From: Lentinula raphanica
Lineage: Eukaryota; Basidiomycota; Agaricomycetes; Agaricales; Omphalotaceae
DNA: 64,000 nt
NCBI GenBank assembly: GCA_027919835.1
Contig: JANVFP010000007.1
Location: forward strand, 186,001 to 250,000
Reading direction: 5' to 3'
In this document: positions 40,936-52,617 of the stretch, piece by piece
Numbering within the stretch: the first letter of the stretch is position 1
Layout: every line of letters starts with the position of its first letter
Made by a program: the position numbers and the translations under genes
Notes under the pieces: model-generated
Told to the model about the DNA's origin: nothing
What the model saw: the letters and a program-made list of their open reading frames with translations, nothing else
Databases searched by the model: none

Positions 40936-42322
40936 ATGCTCGTTGAAGAAGCTGTGACATACCCTCCACGCGATGGCTACCCTCTCTTCTTGACTGCCAA
41001 ACGGTACTGGCTTCCAGAGTTCGAGGAATACGCTGAGGACCCTGAGGCTTGGACGTTGATATTACTGCACTCAACCGCTTCACACAAAGAGTCTTGGGAA
41101 CCTACTCTGGAAATGATATTCCACTGTGCCAGGCGGGATAAGACGGTAAAGATACGTGAAGCTTGGTGCTTGGATTGTCCGAACCATGGTGCATCTGGAC
41201 ATCTCAACGAGAGAGTGCTTCAGACACCGGAGTATTATCTGAACTGTGGGTGTCTTGCTTTATGTGTTTGATTCTTTCGCCAAACATTCCTTATCCTCAG
41301 TTACCTGTGACAAATACGCCGAAGCCATCTATCATTTCCTCGTCGCTGGTCCAAACCATGGTGCCAAAGTCGATTTTCAAAAACGCAGGCTGTACGGAAT
41401 AGGTCACTCTCTAGGAGGGAACACCATGGCTCTCCTACAAACCCTCGAACCCCGGATCCACTTCGAGTCCATCACCATCGTTGATCCCATGCTTAGTCCT
41501 GCTGGTTCCCATCATCTCAACAAGCTCCGGTCGATTCTGATCAAAGGCGCATATGAACGTCGCGATGTCTGGCCCGACCGCGCGACGGCTATGACAGCGC
41601 TCAAAAGAAGGGATAGGACGAAGAAGTGGGATCCGAGAATTCTGGATATCTTCATTGTTAGTACCCGATTACCGTACCGGTGTTCGTTTGATCCTCGAAG
41701 TTTGCTAACTTCGTTATGCTTTGGACGTATAGAAACACGGCATTCGTCCACACCCTGGCTCTTACTATCTCGAGAATCCTTATCTGGGTGTGACATTGGC
41801 ATGTACTCGGGATCAAGAAGCGGTATGTGTTCTCTTAACCTCACTATTGACTGGCTCTATCTGCTGACCTTGCGGCTGCTGTTAGGCAATGTACAGAGAC
41901 CCAGAAGGAGCAACTAAGCCGGTCGAAGCACTCAATGTCGCATGTCGGGAGAAACCTGTCCATATCGTCCTTGGGGGTATACATGATTTCATGTGAGTCG
42001 TTGCCCATGATACACTGATGATACTTTGTGTTTGCATATTCATCGTCTGTAATGTTACTGACAGGCCTCAACGAACCCACGAAGCGCTGCTTGACAAGAA
42101 TTCCGGGAGAGAGTTCGCGTCGACTACGATCATTAAAGGAAGTGGACACCTGGTTCGTGCCCTGCGTGATTTTTTCTTGCATTTCTATCTCATGATCATA
42201 CTATGGGCTTGTCAATATAGGTCCCTCTCGAAGTTCCAGATGAACTGGGTGAGGTTTTATACATGAACATGCGTAGGAGTGGAGAACTCTTGAAACAAAA
42301 GAACGAAAGAAGTAAATTGTGA
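40936..42322 (+). CDS. Alpha/beta hydrolase (350 aa)
   Basis: Exons 40936-41245, 41301-41656, 41733-41822, 41886-41992, 42065-42152 and 42221-42322 stay in phase. The nucleophile elbow GIGHSLGG is near residue 137. An oxyanion-type region LILLHSTASHKESWEP is near residue 45. The catalytic Asp is probably in LGGIHDFMP and the His in KGSGHL, so a full serine-hydrolase triad is visible. There is no signal peptide, so the protein is probably cytosolic or peroxisomal; the C-terminus KL is not a standard targeting signal. Similar proteins are annotated as Mpah-type toxin-responsive hydrolases in fungi, but the substrate cannot be told from sequence. Confidence 0.8.
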
Positions 42323-43003
42323 TTCGATGTCATCTATATCGGATGCACATCCACACCGAGTCTTTGTCTATATTCACTACTAGTCTTAGTTGAAGTATGA
42401 AAATTAACTTGAACATAAGTTTTATCTTGCAAAATTGGATACACCTGCTCGAGAACAGCATGAGCATAAACGGGACATTTATTTCATTGAGTATGTATCA
42501 AAACATGATGGAACTGCATATTATAAGAGGAAAAACATAAACGTTGAACGTAAAGAGCTTGGAGCCACAGATATGACTGCATTGTACTGGAAACGGCACA
42601 CAAGCGGGGGAGATTGAGGGAAACATCGAGAGCATAACAAGCAGACAGAGGACGACATTCTACTTGCCGACTGTACCGAGATAGGGGTCAAGACTTCGTT
42701 GTGATGATGGAATAGATCCAGGGAGATGCAACCGGGCACAAAGTTTGCTGTGAACAGAAGTCTGGCCTTGCAATGTGCACATACAAAAGGCCCTCTGTGC
42801 CAGGTACTGGTCCCGTTCCAGTAGGCCATTCGTCAGTCGCAAAGCAACATTTCATGATTCAGACCATAGGAAGGCCAGATACCACGCGCATCCAAGAAAA
42901 CGGGATCGGGGGCAACCAACAGAAGCACGTTGATCCAATAACAGTCAACAAACGTCGGGCCAATCCAATGTGGGCTTAATGCGAGCGCGCGGGAGAGTTT
43001 CAT
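42323..43003. other. Intergenic between convergent genes
   Basis: Downstream region of the hydrolase and of UPF1. No feature recognised. Confidence 0.5.
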
Positions 43004-46000
43004 CTAAAAGACGGTAACGCCAGACTGAGTACCCGTGTACTGAGATTTCATGTCGTCCATATCGATAGATTCATCCTGGGTTTTATAGTCAATGCTGCTC
43101 AGGTCCGTACCAGCGACAGAGGAAGACCCGAACGAGGGTCGACGCCTCAAACGGTCGCTCTGCGAAAAGGTCAGGTTGTTGGCCCGATCACCACCCGTGG
43201 TACTGCCGATGACACTACTTGCGTCTGTGACACTCGGTCCAGCATCCTGTGAGATGATAGATGAAGCATAACTGCCATAAGTGCTCCGCTTTGCACCCGT
43301 TCCGCGAGGTACGCTCGCACTGAACGGTCCAGAGGCAGTGAACATAGGTAGGCCGGAAGAGTATGTTGCTTGAGAGCGAAGCGATTGGACATCGGAAGGA
43401 ATATAGCCAAGCGCGTCGTGATTGCGGTAGAAACTAGCGTCAAATCGACTGGGAGTTCCTGAGCGACGTCCTGAACGGAAACATTAGTACGAGGATAAGT
43501 GACAGAAGGCAATCGATGATTTGACTCACCATCAGAGGAAAGTCCGCCTCCATTTTGTCCTCCGATAAAGTCCCTTGCATTGATTTCATGTCGACGGAAC
43601 TGTTCCATGGATTTTCCAAGGGAGCGTCTGGGCTTGCTGAACTGGATCATGCTGGGCTGCAAGTTACTCAGAGGGCCTTCGACGAGTGTGCCCTTCTCCT
43701 TGTAGTGCGTGAGCAAGTAATGCCACAAGGGATGCTGAAACGCTGTATGAATACGAAAGTTACAGTGCATGAATTTTAAAAATCGTACCTTGCTCAACAC
43801 TTTGGGGTTTCCGAGTATGACAGTGCCATACTTGGCTCGTGTTAGGGCTACATTGAGACGTCGAGGGTCATTCAGGAAACCTATACCCTGATGCTCGTTG
43901 CTCCTGACACAACTGAGAATAATATAATCCTTCTCTCGTCCCTGGAATGCGTCAACGCTAGCCACTTCAATCTCCTTGTACAAATCCTTCTTCAACGAGC
44001 CATTAAATTGCATGTAGTTGACAATGAAAGAGCGTTGCCCTTCGTAGGGAGTGACAACACCAATTTGGCTAGGGACTACACCGGACTTGAAAAACTTGGT
44101 GACAATCTTCTCGACATTCGAGGCTTCCGTCCTAAGGTAAAAGGATTCATACCATATGTTATACCAAAATTCAAACGTCACGTACCTGTTCAAGAACGAC
44201 GTCCCGCTACTCGAAATCTCCTCTTGACCCAGATTCTGATAGAAGAACATAGGAGTGTCGGGAACAGGCCAGGGGAAATCAACGTTCTTCCTCAAACGTT
44301 CAGGAGCCGTGACACCGTTTTGGAGCGTGCCTTCATAGAACATGTTTGACGGGAATTCTGAGAGGCACGGGTGCATACGATACTGGACTTGTAGACGGAT
44401 CGGTCTGTTTCCTAGAACGACTAGGCGTTCGAAGAGGGACTGGGTAAGACCTGCGCGCGCAGCTTTCTTGTTCATGATCACAGGACCGAGTTGTTGATGG
44501 TCACCGACGAGGACGACTTGTTTGCATCCAAGAACAAGGGGGATCATGCATTCTGTTTGATATCTGTTCAGACACCAATGAGCAAATAAAAATGATAAGT
44601 CTGCTTACCTGGTTCAGCAGCCTGAGTCGCCTCATCGATTAACACCGTTCTAAACTTCAACTTGCTCAACCTCGGATCCCCGGCCCCAACACAAGTGCAG
44701 CAAATCACATCTGCAGCAGTCAGAATCTCCTTCTCACACTGCCTAATCAACGTCTTATACTTCCGTTCATCATTACTACTCAATTCTCCTTGTTCGTTCT
44801 TGAGCATGATCAGCTTCTGCAACTCGACATGGGTCGTGCTGTTGGACACTTGCTGATGAAGAGTCAGGAAGCTGACGCTCGAGTCGAGCGCTTCACGGGA
44901 CTTGGCTGTGAGCCGAACGACTTTGAGTCCGGTAGCGTGGATCTTTTCGGTGAGTTGGTCGACAGCGACGTTGGATGGGGCACAGACGAGGACTTGGTCC
45001 GGGTTCATCTTTGCGAGGTGATAGACGATCGAGGCGGAGGTGACGGTCTTGCCTGTGCCGGGGGACCTTGGATAAGACTGATGGGCTTCTGAAGAACGCT
45101 CTTGACGGCGAACATTTGGGAATGATTAAGTTCGGGAAGGCCTGGAGCAGAGAAGCGCTTTGGCATTGTCGTTCTCAAGGTTTGGGGCTCGAGTTCGTGT
45201 CCGAGCAGCTTGTGATACTAGAGCACGAGGTTAAGTCCGCAGCGAAACTGAATATGAAAAGATGATACACTTACAATATAACCGCTGACACTCTTCTCAT
45301 CCACTGCGAAGGTCTTCATAGCCAATTGCATCCTGTCGAAGCTAGTAGACTTCCATACGAAATCCGCAGCAAAGTTATGAGTACAGTCTGAAGGTACTCC
45401 TTCCGTTCGACGCAGTTCAAGTCCGACTTCGTCTGAAACATCTGGGGGATAAAGAGGCTTGGTCAGTAACGTTCGAACATATGTTGATTGAACACACGAA
45501 CTGTTAGGAATCTTGATGACATGTCCAACACCTTCCCAAGCCTTATGCAGCTCTCCATTATATCTCAGCCTAAGTTCATCACCCACAGCCAACCTAACCT
45601 CGCCGCTCTCCAATTTCGGAAGGCAGAACCACGCAACTCGTTTCTGATTGAGACCCAAATCCCAACGAACGTTGATATCCGTCTGAGTCTGACTCTCCTT
45701 AAGCCTCTTATCATAATCAGCCTCGATCTTGACGAGAGGACCAAAGATGTTCTGGTACTGATACGCATCCTCATATCGTAAGATAATGGGCAGCGGGTCG
45801 TCGTCTACACCGGGCTTCTCCAGATCTTCGAGCGTGGCGTTGGCATTTTCACGCCAGAGGTCTTCGAGGCGGTTGATCTGATTGAAGGATATCTGCCGAG
45901 ACCGGAGCTGTTCCTGTTCGGTTGGCGGTTTGACAAGCCACGAGAGGAAAGACCGGTCGTCGATCAATGGGGCCCAGAGTGCTGCGTTCCATTGGATTTC

Positions 46001-46676
46001 CTTGGATATCGCTGCACAGGGTTGTCTGTTTAATTATGAATCAGCGTCAAGCTTTTGGAATAAGGTTTTCGATTACACACCTGCACAGCAAAACGACGAC
46101 GGTGTCGCTCTTGGCTGGGATGAATCCAAGCATGAAGACATTCTTGCTACCGCAGTTGTAGCACTCGGGTGTAGTTTCTCCAAGAGGACTTTCCGCATGG
46201 AGGATGACTTCCTTGTGCTTTGCGCGCACAAGATGATTGACGATATGCGAAGCCGAGGTGTTTCCGCGCGAGTTGCAGAACCATTTGGAGCAAACTAGGC
46301 ATTTGACGACTGATGCTGGAGAGTGAATACCGCAGTAGCTATCGCAGAGGAATGTGTTAAAACAAGAAGCTGTAGAAATATGCACGAGAACTAACCTGCA
46401 AGCATGTGGTGGCAAATCAACGGCTCCTTCGTCTTTCAGGTCATCCAAGACTGCATCAAAATCTTCATCCAAGCCGCTTTTGAGGGAATGAGAGTGACTG
46501 TGGCCGTTCCCATTCGCATGGCCATGATGAGAGTCTGAGAGCGAGAGAGTGGATAGGTCTACCGAAGAGGCGTTATCCTGAGTGTTGGCAGTGTAAACTG
46601 AGGAATTGTCATCTACGATGCCCATTCCACCGTAGGAAGAGGCAGAGTCGTATTGGTAATTGTCGAAAGAATCCAT
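43004..46676 (-). CDS. UPF1: RNA helicase UPF1/NAM7 (about 1073 aa once one missing base is allowed for)
   Basis: UPF1 is the central ATP-dependent helicase of nonsense-mediated mRNA decay. Nine exons on the minus strand: 46676-46396, 46338-46081, 46025-45502, 45441-45275, 45217-44609, 44552-44186, 44131-43789, 43734-43530, 43470-43004. The Cys/His-rich N-terminal domain that binds UPF2 is near residues 90-180 ([21 protein letters not shown]). SF1 helicase motifs follow: IQGPP (Walker A), [35 protein letters not shown] and [13 protein letters not shown]. Exon 5 is one base short for its phase: the C run in the Walker A codons (plus 45060-45064) has five C where six are needed. The C-terminal Ser-rich tail has SQ sites, as in animal UPF1. 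Confidence 0.9.
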
Positions 46677-47320
46677 GATGAAAGTAACGGTCAGAGAGAT
46701 GACTGATACAGAAGAGTCAATTCAACTGACATCAACTGTGGAAAGCACTAGAAAGCTCGGCAGAGTCTTCCGGTACCGAGAAAGGATCCATTGAATTATC
46801 GTCTGGATTCTAAATGGCCTCGATTCTGTCCGACAAACTTTCAGAGATAAGCAAGTTCAAGTCCTATACAGCCTTCGAGGTGGCCTTGAGCAACATTGGT
46901 CAAGCCGTTGAAGATAAAAGCTGTCTGCTAAGTGCTTCAGCTCCAGTTTTGCCGACGTGCCGAGCCTTGCCGAATGTTCGGCAATCAAATACCGTCTGAT
47001 TCAGAAGGTCCAGGTACGCGTCGTCGTACGACCTCGCATTCGTTCTGAGAAGTTCTTCTGTCTTCTTTGCCTGTCTTTGCATTGGCAAAGCGGGCATATG
47101 TTCAAAACCTCAGTGTTCAATCCAGAACGGGTACAATATGTATTGCAGATGACAATTACGAAGGTGCTAATGCTACAAGTTAGTGGCCCCAAAAGCCCCA
47201 GATATTACACGATGAAGCACCGTCTAATGACGGTGCGTTACAAGGTCCAAGGATTAATGCCTGAGGTAGTATATGTATAAGAAACCAGTCCAAGTCCAAT
47301 GAAAAAGCAATCCAGGCTTT
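46677..47320. other. Intergenic between UPF1 and the next minus-strand gene
   Basis: This contains the UPF1 promoter on the right of its start. No other gene is supported. Confidence 0.5.
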
Positions 47321-48535
47321 TCACAACGCAGTTCGGCTGGATTTGAACACAGGAGGACGATGATGACGAATAGCCTCTTCGTCCTCCTCTTCCGCAACCG
47401 TCGAATGTTCATCATCATCATCATCGTCATCGTCATAATGTGATGCACTCTGCACACTTTTACGTGTCGGCTCGGGAGACGCGAAGCTCGACGAGGTCGA
47501 GTTGTTTCGTCCAAGGGCGACAGCCGCAGTCGGTGGCGAAACCGGAGGAGTAGGCGAAGTATATCTCGGTAGAGACTCTTCCGGTCTCTGGAGAATAAAC
47601 CCTCTCAACCCAGCAGCCTTTTCGCCCTGTCGTCCGAAACCTAAGCCAGATTTATCGGTACTCCTGAAGGATCCAAACTCCGATGCGAGCTGGGGCTTTT
47701 CACTGTTTCCAGTATAGTTCGGGGTGACGTTGACGAAGACCGGACGAGGGTCGTTGATGGTTGGCAGGACAGCTTTGGATTCGGCACGCCAGGAAGTTAT
47801 GGATCGTTTGGCTTTGGCGGATTCGCGGAAGATGAGACCGAGGAGCATGTTCAAGCAGCCGAGAGAGAAGAGGAAGAAGGCGGATACAAGAGTAAATTCA
47901 TCGACGTGGTGGGACAGAATTTGAGCACCAATTCTGAGTGGCATAAAGTTAGCCGGGATGCAGAGATGGCTTCAAAAGAGTGACACGTACAAGCACTGAA
48001 AGATGCCCAATGCACCAGTACCAAAATCCGAGCCGAGGACAGGGAAATAGTGGTCGAAAAAGGACATCGGCCAGCTGCACTCAGATACTAAACATCGAAC
48101 AACCATCAAGATGATGACAGGAGATTTAAGTAAGGAAAATACACACAAATGAGGATGATCGTTTGAAAGATGATAAGAAGACTGGAGACGACAGCCCAGA
48201 AAATTCCAGCGGGTTGGTTGGGCACAGTGCTTCCACTGGCAATGAAAGGTGAGATCGGTAATCATGTAGTGAATATGGGTCAATCTTACGCGATGTAGTC
48301 CATGTTCATAGCAGTCATGGTAGAGTTGGAATCACCCTTATGCGCTTCGTAGTAGTTAACAGCCTTGATGTTCGTGACCATGACTTCGATGCTACTTGAG
48401 AACACGAGTATCATAGCGATGACACTCAGTGCTCGCACGGCGTTGAGCCCGATAAACATATCTGTGTGAAGTTCAGCGAAAGGGAAACAAGACTCAAAAC
48501 TTGGATATATACGCACAAGAACGAGGAGGCAACAT
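47321..48535 (-). CDS. Basidiomycete multi-pass membrane protein (DUF7598-like, 329 aa)
   Basis: Exons on the minus strand are 48535-48517, 48461-48290, 48235-48147, 48087-47991 and 47933-47321, in phase; the first coding exon is just 19 bases. About four membrane segments are seen: MFIGLNAVRALSVIAMILVF, FWAVVSSLLIIFQTIILI, a third around HYFPVLGSDFGTGALGIF, and VSAFFLFSLGCLNMLLGLIF. The hydrophilic C-terminal half is Ser/Pro-rich with a run of eight Asp. This architecture resembles a basidiomycete-restricted family of unknown function; the family name is from memory and should be confirmed. It probably lies in the plasma membrane or an internal membrane. Confidence 0.6.
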
Positions 48536-50099
48536 TTTAGTTTCGTTTTAGTTGATGGTGTTCTAGTTGGGGTATTCCTGGAATATGGATAGGACAAAGC
48601 TCTGACAATACAGTATATGAAGGTCGATGAAGATCGTCAAGGGTGTCCCAGCACCAGGCAATTCGTTAAATGAGTGTCGTCTAAAAGGGACAGAAGGGAA
48701 AACGCTGAGAGACGTTTGGAAAGTTGAAAGGAAGTGGTGTAATCATTCCAAGCATCCACGGATCCTGCTTATAATGGCGGACTTTGAGGGCGGAGTAGAG
48801 CATTGCTATTGTTCTCGAAAGCTGTTACAAAGTACAATGTGCAAAAAGAACAATGGCGGACGAATTGAAGGAACAATGACAATAGCACGGAACGTTCGGC
48901 AGAATTGCGGCTCGCCTTGTACTTGTTTGGCTCGCCCGTGGGAATGCTAGCTTACCTAATAAACGCACTGATTTCGAGTTTAGCGCCTTCTTAGCGCCCA
49001 TTCTTTTCTTTCCTTCACGCAAACAATTATACTCATCCAAATCACCCACTCGTGTGTTTCTGCAGTATGGATCCAGCTTCTAGTCATTCCCCTAGACCTC
49101 GATTTCTGCGTAGCACTTGTAATCCAACTGCGGGGTCTAAAACTCCCAACGCTTATAGTAGTAATAGTTTCGAATGATAGGATTCGAGATTCGAACAGCC
49201 TTCCAGTCTCAACGTGAGCCTCATTATGTATCTCATTCGCTCAAGCCTCAAGGATTCACACAAGCTTGCACATTTATGGTATCAGTTTAGCTCTTATCTA
49301 ACGCCTTGTAAGTGAATTTTTAGTACAGAAAGCTCCTTTCCCCTCCTAAGTTGCATAACCCTCTTGCAATCCGATTCCTTTCTCCACGACATCTCACACA
49401 TACCATTGGAGGGCTCAATAGTATCATACTGGTCATACTCGATATGACATCTATGCATAGATTCAATATGTTCCACTCGGAGTCGGGACAATTGGGTATG
49501 TTTATCCGTCCTTCGAGAATCGAGACTCAACCCGCCATGTTCATGGCCCGCTAGCAAGAATAGCCTATGATCAAGCAGAATCGTAAGTGATACATGCTGC
49601 AATAGACTGAAATCCCGTCGTGGATTCAAAATTTAACTGTTCGAATTGGTCACAAGCATAGTCCCGTGAATCTGGGGATCATTAGGCCAGAGTATGCCGA
49701 CCAGCGAAGCTTCTTATTAGCCATTTTGGATCGGAGGCCCCAAAACCCTATGACGATGTACGTTTACAAGTTGTCTTCAATCCGCTTTCTCAATTCCTTC
49801 AGTAGTATTTCCTCCGCCGCTTAGACTTCAAACGCGTCGGTCGGGCTTGACTTTTGGAGTGCATCATATAATCCTTCTTGACCAACATGACCAACATGAC
49901 CGCATTGCATCCAACTGATTCCAATATCTAACATTCAGGATAAATAGGATTATACACATCGGCCATTGGCTCCGTCTCTCGTGAAAGGTATAAAAGACCT
50001 GGTTTCTCGAGCAGTAAAAACCTCATTCGACAAGTTCACTCCCCGTTGAATATCCCCCGGCATCTTCTTCCACTCGACTTACTACTCACTTCTGTCAAG
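48536..50099. other. 1.6-kb intergenic region
   Basis: The flanking genes diverge. TATAAAAG near 49989-49996 is the likely promoter element of the gene at 50100. No coding frame here has motif or splice support. Confidence 0.5.
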
Positions 50100-50649
50100 A
50101 TGAAATTCTCGGCCTCCTTCATCGCCAGCGCCTTTGCTCTCTTCGTTGCATCTGCCAAAGCTGCGCCTACCGATATCTGGGACCCGACCATCACCTCTCC
50201 TGTCACCGGGACGGTTTGGACCATTGGTACCGTGGTCAACGTCACCTGGTGAGGGTTTCGACGTACAATCGTTCATCGACGGGGCTCTCTTACTGACATG
50301 GGTTCGATTGTAGGAGCACTGCCGACCAGCCCGCTACGGTTTCCAACGCTGGGCAGATCTATCTTGCCAAAGATGAAGTCTCCAGTAGGTTTCGAACCTT
50401 TGGATCATCGGAACTTAGCTCTGACAATATGTCCTTTCCAGTGATGAGTCTCAGTCCAGAGTTCTCCCTCGTTGACGCCAATGGAGCATATTCCGTCACT
50501 GTGCCCGACGTCCCCGCTGGGGATGACTACCAAGTTATCCGTCAGTCGTCCTTTTATTGTACTATCGGAGTAAAAGCTGATTCATGTTCGGACTGATAGT
50601 GTACGGCGATTCCGGCAACATTGGACCTTCGTTCACCATCGCTTCCTAA
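50100..50649 (+). CDS. Small secreted Kre9/KNH-like protein (122 aa)
   Basis: Exons 50100-50248, 50314-50384, 50442-50540 and 50600-50649 are in phase. A signal peptide (MKFSASFIASAFALFVASAKA) precedes one Ig-like domain of the Kre9/Knh1 N-terminal type: DIWDPTITSPVTGTVWTIG, NVTW, PDVPAGDDYQVI, LYGDSGNIGPSFTI. Proteins with this module act in beta-1,6-glucan assembly in yeasts. In mushrooms many short single-domain versions exist without a GPI anchor, and this is one. TATAAAAG lies about 110 bases upstream. A paralogue with the same exon layout lies at 57999-58605. Confidence 0.85.
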
Positions 50650-50826
50650 GATCATCATGCAGCTCGAAGGGGTTTGATCATGGACTAGTATCACCTTGCA
50701 TGTCGATTCGGACAATGTATATCGTAGTCGACCATCAATAATTAGTTTTGAACACTCATTATATCAGGTGCGAAGAGTATAAGAACACACAGACGGTATG
50801 TGTACTGAGCTACTAGGCTACTAGTA

Positions 50827-51543
50827 CTACACTGGTACCAGATTCAATGTCACCGAATAACAACTGATATGAGTCGATGATGATACTATGAACGTCGTGT
50901 TATAATACACAGTATTCTGCCCTAACCGCCTGTCAGAGGGACATAGATACCACATATCGTATACCCCATTTACTGCTAGCACTGGATACCTCGATGCCGG
51001 GATCATCATCGCAGAGAAAGCAGTCGATGCTGGGCTACTGTAAAATGTGCTCGTAGCCCAGGAAAGGGCCTCATAACCTGGGAACGGCGCACTAGCGTTT
51101 GTGTGCCACCGGCCTTCACTGTCGAAGGCTCGTAAGTTCCCCTCTACGAGGCCAAGGGAAGGATATTCATCGTATGGGTAGGAGTAGTACGTCTGTATAT
51201 CCCAGAATGATGTTATTAGATTTTACAATCGCTCATGATTAAAAATTGGGCTGAGCCTTACCGAAGACACATAGAAAGATTCCCCGTCTATAGCGCCTGT
51301 ACGATAGGAATGCCGCTACGTGAACTTTGTCCTTTCGCAACGAGATTCAGAAGACTCACCAGCTGAACCGAGGACGAGTGGAGCCCCGGTGAAATTTGCA
51401 TTCGACAATGTATTATTCCGTGCAGCGAGGGTGAAGTTATTTGCGACAGTCGCGTATGTTTCCGAGGTAGTTGCTGCCAGTGTACGCATATGTATCAGGA
51501 GGAAAGAGACGATGAAGCTCCCGAAGTAGTAGTACGAGGACAT
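50827..51543 (-). CDS. Small secreted or membrane-anchored protein (194 aa, function unknown)
   Basis: Exons on the minus strand are 51543-51360, 51296-51262 and 51192-50827, in phase. The N-terminus (MSSYYYFGSFIVSFLLIHM) looks like a signal peptide or a signal anchor. Several N-glycosylation sequons follow (NNFT, NNTL, NAS, NTT). The rest is rich in Ser, Thr and Tyr with few cysteines and no motif I recognise. It is convergent with the Kre9/KNH-like gene, 177 bases away. The model relies on splice sites and phase; the short 35-base middle exon is the least certain part. Confidence 0.6.
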
Positions 51544-51879
51544 CCCGGTGAACAAGATGAAGGGCGCCTTGCAACCAGACCGGAGCAAGAGTTGGATAGT
51601 CTTTAAATTGCTCACTGGATTGGTGATACTCGAAGGTGACAGTGTGGGCGAACGTACATAGTCCGTTCAATGTTCATTTGAACTTGCTTCGACTCCTAAC
51701 TATTAGCTCGATAGTAGCCAATTAGAGAAAGACGACTGCCATATAAATATATGCATGATATAGCATTTACCTTCCAAATAGGCTCATTACAGTTCGGCTC
51801 TTGGAACACTCAACACTTTACGCTCGAGGACATCAAGCTCGAGATTCGTACTCAGGAGCCAACTGGGTTGGAAGATTGG
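51544..51879. other. Intergenic between two minus-strand secreted-protein genes
   Basis: Promoter space for the gene starting at 51543. No further feature seen. Confidence 0.5.
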
Positions 51880-52448
51880 TTAGAATCCCATCGTGACCGA
51901 GTCATTCGTCTCCTTCCACTTCAGCGTGCCCTTGCTGAATATTATGTTCCCTCCCGCATCCTTGATCGTCACCCTCTCCCTCAGAGCCTTCGGGTCAGCC
52001 TGAACGTTACAGACCGCTTTCCCTAGAGTTATAAGTCTCCTTTTGCCCTTACACCCATCTCCGTTCACGGTAAACTCAATCGGATCATAGATATCCTTCC
52101 CATTATGGGCTGGATATGAATGTTCTGAAGTATAATCCATAATGGCTCCAGCAGGCAACTTCAACGCGTCCCTCGCATCTTGCAGAAGAAGGGCTCTGAT
52201 ATCATCCTGCATCACGAGCCAGCCAGGAGGTTCGAAACCACTCCAAGCTCCGAAAACGGGCTTCACGAAATAGGGTTTCACGCCTGGACCTCGCGCACCC
52301 ATGCAGTCGCCGATAGCCTAGACGTCAAGAACCTATAGTTAGTTTGCGTTTCTTCGCCGATGATAATTAAACTCACGGGGCAAGGAGCAGCTGAGATCAT
52401 AGTGAATACACCGAGAAGGCAAATGAAGAAAGGATGAAGAACACGCAT
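51880..52448 (-). CDS. Small secreted protein (169 aa, function unknown)
   Basis: Exons on the minus strand are 52448-52377 and 52317-51880, joined in phase 0. The signal peptide (MRVLHPFFICLLGVFTMISA) ends just before APCPAIGDCMG. The mature protein has four cysteines (two near the start, then in GDGCKGKR and AVCNV), enough for two disulphides. The sequence is otherwise unfamiliar, with aromatic and glycine residues near its start (FGAWSGFEPPGW). TATAAATA on the minus strand near 52516-52530 is a likely promoter element. It lies 169 bases from the end of the drug transporter gene and is transcribed in the same direction. Confidence 0.65.
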
Positions 52449-52617
52449 GGAACAAACGTTTCCTTGACCGGCAAAGATACTTGTACAAAGGAGAGTAGCG
52501 GCGGGAGCGCTCTGTAGGTATTTATACATAGAAATGTACAACACGGTTTCGGAATTCGCGTGTGACTTGGGTAGGGTTCAGAGTCCGTCCAATCTACATA
52601 AAGTAGTAGATGAGCGT

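Noticed and set aside
47408..47440. Short GAT/ATC trinucleotide repeat
   Set aside because: It encodes the poly-Asp run of the membrane protein at 47321-48535, so it is coding low complexity and not an independent repeat.
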